Notes: generated by a model not told the origin, from the sequence alone. Shown: positions 6,458-14,816, numbered from the stretch's first letter. The stretch is DNA of 50,249 bases from Hyphomonadaceae bacterium UBA5336 (GCA_002408125.1 DHQO01000016.1:1-50249); one strand, 5' to 3'. Program-made: numbers and translations.

Positions 6458-8692
6458 ATGCGTTTGCTCTTTGCAACGACAGCGCTTGCCGCGCTGGGAC
6501 TGGCCGCCTGCACGGCGGTCGAACCGGCCAGCCTGGACACCACCGAGGCGCCCGCCACACCCGAGGCCGCCGCCGAGACCGCCCCCGACACTGGAGAGAC
6601 AATGACCGAGACGGCAGACGCCGCAGATCCGTTCCTGTGGCTGGAAGAGGTTGAAGGCGAAGAGGCGCTGGCCTGGGTCGAGGGCCAGAATGCACGCAGC
6701 CTGGCCGTGCTGGAGGCCCAGCTGGAATACGAGGCCTATCTCGCCGCTGCCACCGAGGTCGCCACCTCCGCTGAGCGCATCCCCTATATCTCCGTGCGCG
6801 ATGGCGTGGCGTATAATTTCTGGCAGGACGAGACCAATGTGCGCGGCCTGTGGCGCCGCACGCCGATGGAAAGCTACCGCACCGACGCGCCCGAATGGGA
6901 AACCGTGCTGGACTTCGATGCCCTGGCCGCCGCCGAAGAGGCCAACTGGGTCTTCAAGGGCTCCAACTGCCACGATCCGAAGGATGGCGGTTCGACCCTG
7001 TGCATGATCTCGCTGTCAAACGGCGGCAAGGATGCGGTGGAAACCCGCGAGTTCGACCTCGATGCCAAGAGTTTCGTCGAGGGCGGCTTCACCACGCCGG
7101 AAGCCAAACAGGGCGCGGCCTGGGTGGATCGCGACACGCTGCTGATCGCCACGGACTGGGGCGCGGACGGCGCGACGCTGACGGAGTCCGGCTATCCTTC
7201 GGTGGTCAAGCGCTGGACGCGCGGCACGCCGCTGCAAGAGGCCGAATTCCTGATTTCCGGCGATAAAACCGATGTCGGCGTCTGGCCCTTCACGCTTGAG
7301 CTGGAAGACAGCACCGTCCTGCAGGGCGCGGTGGAGGCCGACACCTTCTTCACCTCGAAATACTGGTATTTCCCCGCAGAGGGCGGCGAGCCGGTGCAAT
7401 GGCCGATCCCGCCCAAATCCACCCCGCGCGATGTCTATGACGGCAAGCTGCTGGTGACGCTGGAGCAGGACTGGGCCCCGGAAGGGCGCGGCGAATTCAA
7501 GTCCGGCGACGTCATCGCCTTCTCGATCCAGGACTTCCTCGACACTGGCGCCCTGCCGGAGACCGTCGAACTGGTCTTCCATCCGAGCGAGACCCAGGCG
7601 GTGGAAAGCGTGTCGGTTTCCAAGAACGCGCTCCTGCTCTCGATCAATGACACGGTGGTCGGCAAGGTGTTGCGCCTCGACCAGGGCTTTGAGGGCTGGA
7701 TCGCCTCGGAGCTTCCGCTGCCCGGAAAGGGGCAGGCGGGCCTGGCCTTCGCCGACAAGGACGAGGAGGTCGTCCTCATCAACTATGAAGGCTTTCTGAC
7801 CCCGGATTCCCTGCTCGAATGGGATGCCGACACAAACGAGACCACTTCGCTGAAATCCCTGCCGGCCAAGTTCGATACAGAAGGCCTCGTCGTCGAGCAG
7901 AAATTCGCCACCTCGACCGATGGCACGAAAATCCCCTATTTCGTGGTCCGCGCCGAGGACACGGTGATGGACGGCTCCACGCCGACGCTGCTCTACGGCT
8001 ATGGCGGCTTCCAGGTCTCGATGAACCCGGCCTACTCGGCCACGCTTGGCCGGCTCTGGCTGGAACAGGGCGGGGCATACGTGCTCGCCAATATCCGCGG
8101 CGGCGGCGAGTTCGGCCCGGAATGGCACCAGGCGGGTCTCAAGCTCAACCGCCAGCGCATCTATGACGACTTCATCTCCGTGGGTGAGGATATCGTCGCC
8201 GAGGGCCTGACCACGCCGGAGCATCTCGGCATCATGGGCGGCTCGAATGGCGGCCTCCTGATGGGTGTGATGCTGAACCAGCGCCCGGACCTGTGGAACG
8301 CGGTCGTCGTGCAGGTGCCCCTGCTCGACATGATGCGCTACCACATGCTGCTGGCGGGCGCGTCCTGGGTCGATGAATACGGCTCGCCGGATGTGCCCGA
8401 AGAGCGCGAATTCCTGATGACCATCTCGCCCTATCAGAACTTTGATGCGGACAAGCCCTATCCCACGCCCTTCTTCGTGACCTCCACCAAGGATGACCGC
8501 GTCCATCCCGGCCATGCCCGGAAAATGGCCGCCAAGTTCGAAGCCGCCGGCCTGCCGTTCTATTACTACGAGAACACCGATGGCGGACACTCGGCCGCGG
8601 CCAACCAGCTCGAACGCGCCCGCCGCTCGGCCCTGGAGTTCACCTATCTGACCATGCAGCTGATGGATGAGCCGGAGGGTGAGAGCGAATAG
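6458..8692 (+). CDS. S9A prolyl oligopeptidase family lipoprotein
   Basis: The product has 744 residues. It begins with a lipoprotein signal (MRLLFATTALAALGLAAC, lipid Cys at 18), then an acidic Thr/Ala/Pro-rich linker. Next is a peptidase S9A N-terminal propeller (DPFLWLEEVEGEEALAWV onwards), then the alpha/beta hydrolase domain. The catalytic triad is S596 in GGSNGG, D679 or D680 in KDDRVHPGH, and H711 in DGGHS. Such enzymes cut short peptides after proline; here it would be anchored in the periplasm or outer membrane. The start at 6458 is chosen for the signal peptide and GAGGA eight bases upstream. The frame stays open back to 6293, overlapping the divergent TIR gene start. An intrinsic terminator follows the stop. 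Confidence 0.88.
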   Translation: MRLLFATTALAALGLAACTAVEPASLDTTEAPATPEAAAETAPDTGETMTETADAADPFLWLEEVEGEEALAWVEGQNARSLAVLEAQLEYEAYLAAATEVATSAERIPYISVRDGVAYNFWQDETNVRGLWRRTPMESYRTDAPEWETVLDFDALAAAEEANWVFKGSNCHDPKDGGSTLCMISLSNGGKDAVETREFDLDAKSFVEGGFTTPEAKQGAAWVDRDTLLIATDWGADGATLTESGYPSVVKRWTRGTPLQEAEFLISGDKTDVGVWPFTLELEDSTVLQGAVEADTFFTSKYWYFPAEGGEPVQWPIPPKSTPRDVYDGKLLVTLEQDWAPEGRGEFKSGDVIAFSIQDFLDTGALPETVELVFHPSETQAVESVSVSKNALLLSINDTVVGKVLRLDQGFEGWIASELPLPGKGQAGLAFADKDEEVVLINYEGFLTPDSLLEWDADTNETTSLKSLPAKFDTEGLVVEQKFATSTDGTKIPYFVVRAEDTVMDGSTPTLLYGYGGFQVSMNPAYSATLGRLWLEQGGAYVLANIRGGGEFGPEWHQAGLKLNRQRIYDDFISVGEDIVAEGLTTPEHLGIMGGSNGGLLMGVMLNQRPDLWNAVVVQVPLLDMMRYHMLLAGASWVDEYGSPDVPEEREFLMTISPYQNFDADKPYPTPFFVTSTKDDRVHPGHARKMAAKFEAAGLPFYYYENTDGGHSAAANQLERARRSALEFTYLTMQLMDEPEGESE

Positions 8693-8718
8693 GCTCTACT
8701 CCCTTTCTGGAAACGAAG

Positions 8719-8749
8719 GCCCGCCGGATGAAAGCCCGGCGGGCTTTTT
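8719..8749 (+). terminator. intrinsic terminator after the S9 peptidase gene
   Basis: GCCCGCCGG (8719-8727) pairs with CCGGCGGGC (8736-8744) across an 8-base loop. Five T follow at 8745-8749. It lies 27 bases after the stop codon. Confidence 0.85.
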
Positions 8750-8821
8750 GCCTGCAACTGTAGCGCCTTGACCGGCCCGCAAATTCAGATTATCGATTTT
8801 CAATAAATCTGGAGTCGGCCC

Positions 8822-9232
8822 ATGTCCCAATTCAAAGCTGAACTCGTGCGCATGACCACCGATGAGATCGACATCAAGGTGATGAGCGGGGAGCGGATGC
8901 ATGTGCTGCAATGGCGCCGGAGGATCTTCTGGGACGATGTCCTGCTCGACGGCAAGCTGCAGGCGCGCTCCACCGGGCTGTGGGGCCGGGAAAAGGTCTA
9001 CGGCCTCGTTTTCGGGCGCGATGAGACTGGCGAGGGCGGCGAGCGCGTCATGCTGATCGTCGATCCGCGCAATTCCGACCGCTGGACCGGCATGGGCGAC
9101 AGCGTCAATGGCGTGCGCCTGGAAACCGCCACCGGCCCGCTTCTGGCCCATGGCTCGCTCGATCCGAAAAACCTCGAAAAGCCCACCACCTTCTCCGACT
9201 GGATGAAGAAGCAGATGGGCATGGAGTGGTAG
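8822..9232 (+). CDS. conserved-looking hypothetical protein
   Basis: The product has 136 residues and I do not recognise it. It has no signal peptide or membrane segment, is rich in Trp, Arg and Asp, and alternates beta-like stretches (MHVLQWRRRIFWDDVLLDG, ERVMLIVDPRN) with a short amphipathic C-terminal helix (FSDWMKKQMG). It looks like a small soluble beta-sandwich protein. The start has GGAG nine bases upstream and codon use matches the neighbours. It stands alone after a strong terminator. Confidence 0.7.
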   Translation: MSQFKAELVRMTTDEIDIKVMSGERMHVLQWRRRIFWDDVLLDGKLQARSTGLWGREKVYGLVFGRDETGEGGERVMLIVDPRNSDRWTGMGDSVNGVRLETATGPLLAHGSLDPKNLEKPTTFSDWMKKQMGMEW

Positions 9233-9286
9233 GCGCGCGGCGCGGACTTATCCGACCGGCCTGACACCACCTTCAGAATACGGCGC

Positions 9287-9661
9287 ATGACCTGGCGCCC
9301 GAACCATCCCCATTTTGCCCATGTGCACCCGCTTTTCTGGCCGGTGCTGTGGTGGAGCCTGCACCGGTTCGTGGCGCGGCTCGAACAGGTGATGGAGCTG
9401 CATGGGCGCGATGCGCGCATCTCATGGCGCGTGAGCTGGTATGGCGTGATTGAGATTTACGCCGTGCATGCCCTGCCACAGCCGACCTGGCGGAATGTGC
9501 TGGCCGAGTGCTGCGCTATGGTGGCGCGCGCCTGCGCCGGGCCGGTGGGGATGGCGGAGCAGATTTGCGGGCGGTTGCGGCATGTTCTCGCCGACCCGCT
9601 TACCGCTTTGCTTGTCGCCGCCCTGGCTCCCCATCCGCCTGCCATCCTCGACTCCAGCTAG
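9287..9661 (+). CDS. small hypothetical protein, Trp- and His-rich
   Basis: The product has 124 residues and I do not recognise it. The N-terminus is unusually aromatic (WRPNHPHFAHVHPLFWPVLWW), followed by a helical, Cys-containing C-terminal part (AECCAMVARACAG and EQICGR). No signal peptide is clear. The first 25 residues could sit at a membrane surface. The start lacks a strong ribosome site. It begins 54 bases after the previous gene and ends just before a repeat cluster. That it is a real gene is likely but not certain. Confidence 0.5.
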   Translation: MTWRPNHPHFAHVHPLFWPVLWWSLHRFVARLEQVMELHGRDARISWRVSWYGVIEIYAVHALPQPTWRNVLAECCAMVARACAGPVGMAEQICGRLRHVLADPLTALLVAALAPHPPAILDSS

Positions 9662-9667
9662 CCCCTA

Positions 9668-9770
9668 GAGCCGCCTATCCCCGCGCAGGCGGGGATCCAT
9701 GGATCACGCTTTCAACCGGGAGATCCGGTACTGGCACTGGTCCCTGGCCCCCCGCTTTCGCGGGGGAGGG
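9668..9770. repeat. intergenic REP-like element with two GC-rich hairpins
   Basis: The element has two hairpins: ATCCCCGC-GCAG-GCGGGGAT (9677-9696) and CCCCCGC-TTTC-GCGGGGG (9749-9766). They flank a 52-base core that includes a TCCATGGA palindrome. This form, short C-block/G-block hairpins at each end of a unique core, is typical of dispersed repetitive palindromes in alphaproteobacterial intergenic DNA. No second copy of the core is visible in this window. Confidence 0.55.
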
Positions 9771-9908
9771 CGGGACGTGAGAGACAGCCATCTCCCCTTC
9801 ACCGCAGCGCCCCGCGCCCTGCGGGCGCCCGTGCTGGCCGGCAACAGGCTTGTCGGCGCAATGGCTTGCCGGCATGGTGCGCGCCAGATGTGGAAGGGGA
9901 GCATGCTC

Positions 9909-10868
9909 ATGAGACTGAGACAGACACTGATCGGCCTTGGCGGCCTGGCGCTGGTGACCGCCTGTGGCGAGCCGGCCGAGGTGCCCGCAGCGGATGCCGC
10001 GCCGCCCGCCGAAGCGCCGGCGGCCAACATATTGGAGCTGTCCGCGCCGGGCATGTATTTCGAGGGGCCGTCCACCATTCCGTCGGGCTGGGTCACGGTG
10101 AAGTTCGGCAACCCCTCCGGCATGGTCCATTTCGCCATGCTCGAACGCCTGCCTGAAGGCATCACCATTGAGGACCAGACGCGCGAGGTCCCGCCGCATT
10201 TCCAGGGTGGCTTCGATGCTCTGGCCGCCGGCGATGTCGACGCGGCCATGGCTGAGTTCGGCCAGCTGCCGGCCTGGTATGGCGACATGGTCTTCCTCGG
10301 CGGGCCGGGCCTCATCGCCGCCGGCGGCACGGGCGAGGCCACGGTGTTTCTGGAGCCGGGCCGCTATTCCATCGAGTGCTATGTGAAGTCCGCGGGCGTG
10401 TTCCACACCTACGACCCCGGCACGGGCGAGCGCGCCATGCTGCACGAACTGATCGTCACCGAGGAAGACGGCGGCGGGGTTGAGCCCGAAGCCAGCGTCA
10501 CGCTGAGCGTCGACAATGCCGGCATTCATATTGCCGAGGGCGCGTTCACCGCCGGCCCGAACATGGTGCGGGTAAACTATGACGAGCAGATGGTGCACGG
10601 CAATTTCGTGCGGAGCGACGTGCATGTCGCCCGGCTCACCCCGGACACGGACCTTGCCGCACTGGACGCCTGGATGGACTGGCGCGCGCCGCACGGGCTG
10701 GAAACGCCGGCACCGGTGGAGTTTGTCGGCGGCCTCAATGAAATGCCTGCCGGCAGCCATGGCTATTTCACGCTCGATCTTGAGCCCGGCGACTATGCCC
10801 TGATCGGCGAAGTCGACGGCCCTGCAGAGAAGGGCTTCTTCGTCGCGTTTTCCGTGGGGGGCGAATGA
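9909..10868 (+). CDS. lipoprotein with two tandem cupredoxin-like domains
   Basis: The product has 319 residues. The signal is MRLRQTLIGLGGLALVTAC with lipid Cys19, then an Ala/Pro linker. Two similar halves follow (about 40-200 and 208-319). GPSTIPSGWVTVKFGN in the first resembles EGAFTAGPNMVRVNYDE in the second, and TVFLEPGRYSIECYV resembles TLDLEPGDYALIGEV. The first half holds H74 (GMVHFAML), C157, H166 and M177 with a Cys-X8-His spacing, the layout of a type 1 copper site. The second half lacks the Cys. The start at 9909 has AGGGGA eight bases upstream; the ATG at 9903 is too close to it. The fold and copper binding are inferences. No neighbour explains its job. Confidence 0.68.
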   Translation: MRLRQTLIGLGGLALVTACGEPAEVPAADAAPPAEAPAANILELSAPGMYFEGPSTIPSGWVTVKFGNPSGMVHFAMLERLPEGITIEDQTREVPPHFQGGFDALAAGDVDAAMAEFGQLPAWYGDMVFLGGPGLIAAGGTGEATVFLEPGRYSIECYVKSAGVFHTYDPGTGERAMLHELIVTEEDGGGVEPEASVTLSVDNAGIHIAEGAFTAGPNMVRVNYDEQMVHGNFVRSDVHVARLTPDTDLAALDAWMDWRAPHGLETPAPVEFVGGLNEMPAGSHGYFTLDLEPGDYALIGEVDGPAEKGFFVAFSVGGE

Positions 10869-11010
10869 CTGATACCGGCGGGGCGGGCGGCCCGGCCATC
10901 CCAACATTTCCGTAATCTTCCTTGGCGCGGCCGTCCGTGTGCCCCATTCCGGCCCTGCCGTGCGGTCACCCTGCAGTCTCGCTTACAATTGATTGCAAGG
11001 AGAGAGACCG

Positions 11011-12435
11011 ATGACATCCACGGTCGATACCACACCTGCGCCGCCGCCCGGTGGCCCGCCCGGCCTGCCGCCGCTTGAACGCTTTTTGCCCAAGCGGTCG
11101 GCTGGCCTGAAACTGCTTCTGGTCTGCGCCCTCGCGCTGGTCATGGCGATCCCGGCCCTGTTCGTTTACGGGGTGGTGCATGAACGCACGGTGGGCTCGC
11201 GCGAGGCGATGAATTCGGTGGCCGGAATGGTCGGCGGCAACCAGACCGTTCTCGGCCCCTTCCTCGCGGTGCCTTATGCCCGTGCGCCGAACACGGACAA
11301 GCCGGACACGCTGATCTACGGCACGGCCATCGCCTTCGCCGAGACCGGCACGGTCGCCGCCGATGTGACGGTGGAAGAGCGCAAGCGCGGGATCTATCTG
11401 GTCCCGGTCTTCGAGGCCGACCTGGAGATGGAAGCGGTGTTCGACCCGCAGGCCCTGCGCGATGCGCTGCCCTATGATGCGGTGCCGGTGTGGAGCGATG
11501 CGCGGATCTATTCCGGCGTCTCCGATACGCGCGGCCTGCGCGGGGACGTGGTGCTGAGCGCGGACGGCCAGCGCCTGACCGTCGAGCCGGCCACGACGAC
11601 CGGCTATCGCGAGGCGGGCGAGTACAATCCGGTTCCGCCGGCCTCCATGAGCCTGGCCGCCGCCGAGCTTGCCGACCTGGAGACCCGCACCGGGCCGCTG
11701 ACGCTCAGCCTCTCGCTGAAGCTCTCGGGGGCAGAGCGGTTTTCGCTGGCGCCCTTTGCCAAGTCGACCTCGATGACCATGGTCAGCAACTGGGAGGATC
11801 CGAGCTTTACCGGCGGTGTCCTGCCGGTCGAGCATACCGCCGGGGATGAGGGCGTGGACGGCTTCACCGCGAGCTGGTCTGTGCCCTATCTCGCGCGCGA
11901 TGTGCCCGGCGCGGGCGCGCGGATCGACCTCAACCAGCTCACCCGCTGGGACGGGCACGACATGGCGGTGCGCTTCGTGCGGCCGGCCAATCCGTATCAA
12001 AGCGTGGAGCGCGCGCTGAAATATGCCGCCATGTTCATCGGATTCGTCTTCCTCACCTATTTCCTCTTCGAGGTGACACAGACCGCCCGCGCTCACCCGG
12101 CGCAATATGTACTGGTGGGCCTTGCCCAGTCGATTTTCTATCTCCTCCTCCTCGCCTTTGCCGAGCGGATGGGGTTCGACCTCGCCTTCCTGCTGGCGGC
12201 CGGCATGACGGTGGGGCTGATCGCGCTGTATTCCGTCAGCGTGTTCAAGTCGCTGGCCACCGGCTTCAAGGCGTTCGGTGTGCTGAGCGGGATCTACGGC
12301 CTGATCTATGTGCTGATGCGGGCCGAGGACCAGGCGCTGCTGGCCGGCGCGATTGCGAGCTTCGCGGCCATTGCCCTCACCATGTTCATGACGCGCAATG
12401 TGAACTGGTATGGCGAGCGCACGGCGGCGGCCTGA
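11011..12435 (+). CDS. creD: CreD-family inner membrane protein
   Basis: The product has 474 residues and fits CreD (PF06123). A Pro-rich cytoplasmic start and one membrane helix (about 33-56) come first. The family block SREAMNSVAGMVGGNQTVLGPFLAVPY and a large periplasmic domain follow. Five or six C-terminal helices start near YAAMFIGFVFLTYFLF and include HPAQYVLVGLAQSIFYLLLL. In gammaproteobacteria CreD is induced by the CreBC two-component system and affects envelope integrity and colicin or beta-lactam tolerance. No creB or creC is present here, so regulation is unknown. The ATG at 11011 has AAGGAG well placed; an ATG at 10993 lies ahead of that site. Confidence 0.87.
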   Translation: MTSTVDTTPAPPPGGPPGLPPLERFLPKRSAGLKLLLVCALALVMAIPALFVYGVVHERTVGSREAMNSVAGMVGGNQTVLGPFLAVPYARAPNTDKPDTLIYGTAIAFAETGTVAADVTVEERKRGIYLVPVFEADLEMEAVFDPQALRDALPYDAVPVWSDARIYSGVSDTRGLRGDVVLSADGQRLTVEPATTTGYREAGEYNPVPPASMSLAAAELADLETRTGPLTLSLSLKLSGAERFSLAPFAKSTSMTMVSNWEDPSFTGGVLPVEHTAGDEGVDGFTASWSVPYLARDVPGAGARIDLNQLTRWDGHDMAVRFVRPANPYQSVERALKYAAMFIGFVFLTYFLFEVTQTARAHPAQYVLVGLAQSIFYLLLLAFAERMGFDLAFLLAAGMTVGLIALYSVSVFKSLATGFKAFGVLSGIYGLIYVLMRAEDQALLAGAIASFAAIALTMFMTRNVNWYGERTAAA

Positions 12436-12441
12436 TGGAGC

Positions 12442-12586
12442 CCTCATCCTGAGCGGAGACGAAGGGCGAGGGCGGGCTCTTTCCTGTTTGATCCCCGCTC
12501 CACTTCGTTCCGCGATGGATCGCGCTCAGGGCTGCTTACTGCTCCCGGTTTCCCCGCCCCATGGTTCGTCTTCGCTCACCATGAGG
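12442..12586. repeat. composite element: two inverted copies of a 35-bp repeat
   Basis: A 35-base unit at 12442-12476 (CCTCATCCTGAGCGGAGACG and on) recurs in inverted orientation at 12552-12586, read on the minus strand as CCTCATGGTGAGCGAAGACG and on. The two differ at only a few positions in the first 22 bases. About 75 bases separate them, including a CCCCGCTCCACTTCGTTCCGCG segment that itself can fold partly. It fills the gap between convergent creD and the acyltransferase gene. The form is that of a dispersed palindromic repeat. Confidence 0.55.
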
Positions 12587-12593
12587 CTGAAAG

Positions 12594-13502
12594 TTAATCC
12601 GACGGGGCAGGCGTGAAGCCAAGCTGCGGCTGCCCCGCAAGTTCATAGGCCACATAGTCCCGCAGCGCATCGGTGAGGGCCTGGGCGGGGCCGTTCAGCA
12701 TGTCCGGCGCAATCAGCGGGCCGAAGGTCATGTCGAAACGGGCGCGCTTCTTGTTGAGCAGCTCATGGAACAGGGTGATGTCGCGCAGCTCTGCATTGAG
12801 ACGGGAGAAGAGATAATAGAGGTGCGAATTGCGTGCCTTCACGTTCAGCGGGCAGATCGGCGCATTCTGCTTTTTCGCAAGGCCCACCACGGTGGTGAAC
12901 CAGTCCTTCTCGGTCAGGCGACCCTCAATCAGGCTGGCAAGCCGGCCGGAGGGGAAGATGAGGACGCATTTCTCCTCGGCAAAGGCCTGCGCGGCGCGCT
13001 TGAGCGTCTCGCGCGTCTTGGCCGGGGAACGCTTTTCCATCAGCCACTCGACCGGGATGATGACATCGGTGAAGCGCGGATTGACCCGTACCGCATCGGC
13101 ATTGGCGAAGACGACGATATCCTCGCGGACCTCGCGCAGGACCTTCCACACCGCCACACCATCGGCGAGCCCGGTGGGGTGGTTGGCCGCCACGATCACC
13201 CGGCCGGTTTTCGGCAGCTGGTCGATCCCGGTCGCGAAGGTGTGCATGTCCAGTTCGGCTTCGAGATATTCAAAGCTCTGCCGGCCCGTGAGCGTCATCA
13301 GGTGATCGGCCATCGCCCGGGCGCGGGAATAGCCGAGCAGGGAATAGAGCATCGGGCGGACGCCCGGCCAGCTCCAGTGGCCGGTAAAGCTCGGGCAACG
13401 CTCCTGGATCAGCTCGTCGACGATATGCAGATCGCTCGCCGCGACGCCCTGGAGGAACACCGCATTGGCATCCAGTTCGGCAGTTGCGGGATCATCACTC
13501 AT
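12594..13502 (-). CDS. lysophospholipid acyltransferase family protein
   Basis: The product has 302 residues and the PlsC-like glycerolipid acyltransferase fold. Block I is AANHPTGLAD, with N107-H108 and D114, so His and Asp are separated by five residues instead of the usual four. A block III analogue is FPSGR at 183-187, in place of FPEGTR. ICPLNVKARNS supplies the block IV region. The NHPTG variant marks a subfamily different from classic 1-acylglycerol-3-phosphate acyltransferases; the acceptor could be a phospholipid or ornithine lipid. There is no membrane helix. It is divergent in direction from nothing nearby and faces creD across a repeat element. suhB lies 97 bases upstream. Confidence 0.72.
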   Translation of the reverse strand: MSDDPATAELDANAVFLQGVAASDLHIVDELIQERCPSFTGHWSWPGVRPMLYSLLGYSRARAMADHLMTLTGRQSFEYLEAELDMHTFATGIDQLPKTGRVIVAANHPTGLADGVAVWKVLREVREDIVVFANADAVRVNPRFTDVIIPVEWLMEKRSPAKTRETLKRAAQAFAEEKCVLIFPSGRLASLIEGRLTEKDWFTTVVGLAKKQNAPICPLNVKARNSHLYYLFSRLNAELRDITLFHELLNKKRARFDMTFGPLIAPDMLNGPAQALTDALRDYVAYELAGQPQLGFTPAPSD

Positions 13503-13598
13503 GCGTGGCGCAGCCTTTCACGTCCTTGTGAAATGCAGACTATCGAGTCCTGCGGGCCTGCGAAACCATTCTACGCGGTGAGCAGGACCGGGTTCCGC

Positions 13599-14426
13599 TC
13601 AGGCCTCGTCCTCGGCGGCGCGCTGGAAAGCCCGGGCCTTGCGCAGGCGCGAGCCGAGCTCCGGCATCAGGGCCTCATTGGTCGCCAGGACATTGCCGGT
13701 GCGCAGGAGGTCACCGCCATCGATTTCCTGCACCAGGCCGCCCGCCTCACGCACCAGGACGATGCCGGCGGCGATGTCCCAGGACTTCAGGCCGCGCTCC
13801 CAGAAGCCGTCGAACCGGCCGGCCGCGACCCAGGCGAGATCCAGCGCGGCCGAGCCATAGCGGCGGATGCCGGCGGTGATCGGGGTCAGCGCGGCCAGCT
13901 CGCCCCAGAACCGGGCATGAACTTCCTCGCCCCTACCCATCCAGGGGGTGCCGGTGGCGATGACAGCTTCGCCGAGCTTCTTGCGCGCGGCGACCACGAG
14001 CTTGCGCTGCTCCAGCCAGCAGCCGCGGCCCTTCTCGGCCCAGAAGATCTCGTTCTTGATGACGTCATAGACGACGCCGGCAAACAGCTCGCCCTCGCGC
14101 ACCAGGCCGATGGAGACGGCAAAATGTGGCTGGCCGTGCAGGAAATTGAGCGTGCCGTCCAGCGGGTCGATGATGAAGGTGTTGGACTTGTCGGTGCCCT
14201 CTACCACGCCGGATTCTTCCATGATGAAGCCATAGCCGGGCCGCGCCTTGGAGAGCGCGTCATAGATGATCTGCTCGGCCTTGTGGTCGGCATTGGAGAC
14301 GAAATCGGCCGGGCCCTTCCTGGAGACCTGCAGGTGCTCGACCTCGCCGAAATCGCGCGCGAGCGCGCGGCCCGCGGCGCGCGCGGCGTTGATCATGACA
14401 GTGCCGACGGCAGAAGGTTTGGACAT
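13599..14426 (-). CDS. suhB: SuhB-like inositol monophosphatase family protein
   Basis: The product has 275 residues. Metal ligands are E70/E71 (IMEESG), D87 and D90 (IIDPLDGTLNFLHG) and D217 (KSWDIAAG), all intact. The DPLDGT-LNFLHG wording is that of SuhB. SuhB hydrolyses inositol-1-phosphate and, in E. coli, also binds the transcription machinery in rRNA antitermination. It lies downstream of efp on the same strand, an arrangement common in alphaproteobacteria, but here two very small membrane-protein genes are interposed. The gap from the last of these is 57 bases. Confidence 0.85.
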   Translation of the reverse strand: MSKPSAVGTVMINAARAAGRALARDFGEVEHLQVSRKGPADFVSNADHKAEQIIYDALSKARPGYGFIMEESGVVEGTDKSNTFIIDPLDGTLNFLHGQPHFAVSIGLVREGELFAGVVYDVIKNEIFWAEKGRGCWLEQRKLVVAARKKLGEAVIATGTPWMGRGEEVHARFWGELAALTPITAGIRRYGSAALDLAWVAAGRFDGFWERGLKSWDIAAGIVLVREAGGLVQEIDGGDLLRTGNVLATNEALMPELGSRLRKARAFQRAAEDEA

Positions 14427-14483
14427 GTCGTTCCTTTGCTGCAGGCCAGTCTGCAGTCACGCTTCAGTTCATTTGCAGCACGG

Positions 14484-14597
14484 TCAGTCGTGCGGCTGTT
14501 CGTTGAAATGGGACGCCAGCCAGGCGGCAAAAAAGATTCCGATGAACGCAATGGGCGCCAGCAGCAGCGATTGCCAGATAGGGGCAAGTTCGGACAT
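14484..14597 (-). CDS. 37-residue single-pass membrane protein
   Basis: A short frame encodes MSELAPIWQSLLLAPIAFIG, continuing IFFAAWLASHFNEQPHD and a TGA stop. One hydrophobic helix at about residues 9-28 is flanked by a polar start and a charged tail. GAGGAG lies seven bases before the ATG, overlapping the stop codon of the 69-residue gene upstream, so the pair look translationally linked. Its function is unknown. The good ribosome site, helix design and tight spacing support a real gene. Confidence 0.72.
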   Translation of the reverse strand: MSELAPIWQSLLLAPIAFIGIFFAAWLASHFNEQPHD

Positions 14598-14600
14598 CGA

Positions 14601-14810
14601 CTATCTCCTCGTCCTCAAAATATAGAGCGCGCCGATGTGAAATACCACTCCGGCGACAACAGCGATGACAGCAGCCAGGATGGTGACGTCCGCCTGGTTC
14701 AGAAACGGGCTGACCATGCCGCCTCCCACGAACAATTTTGCGATGGTGTTCAGCAGGTCACTGAGTGCCTTGCGCTGATCCTCGTTCAAATTGCGCAGGA
14801 AGCCGAACAT
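14601..14810 (-). CDS. 69-residue small membrane protein downstream of efp
   Basis: The start is six bases after the efp stop (TAA-AGGCTC-ATG), so translation is probably coupled. Residues 1-25 form an amphipathic helix (MFGFLRNLNEDQRKALSDLL). A weak hydrophobic segment (KLFVGGGMVSPFL) and one strong membrane helix at about 42-63 (VTILAAVIAVVAGVVFHIGALYIL) follow, with a basic RTRR end. I do not recognise a family. The gene ends inside the ribosome site of the 37-residue gene, so efp, the two small genes and suhB look like one operon. Confidence 0.72.
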   Translation of the reverse strand: MFGFLRNLNEDQRKALSDLLNTIAKLFVGGGMVSPFLNQADVTILAAVIAVVAGVVFHIGALYILRTRR

Positions 14811-14816
14811 GAGCCT

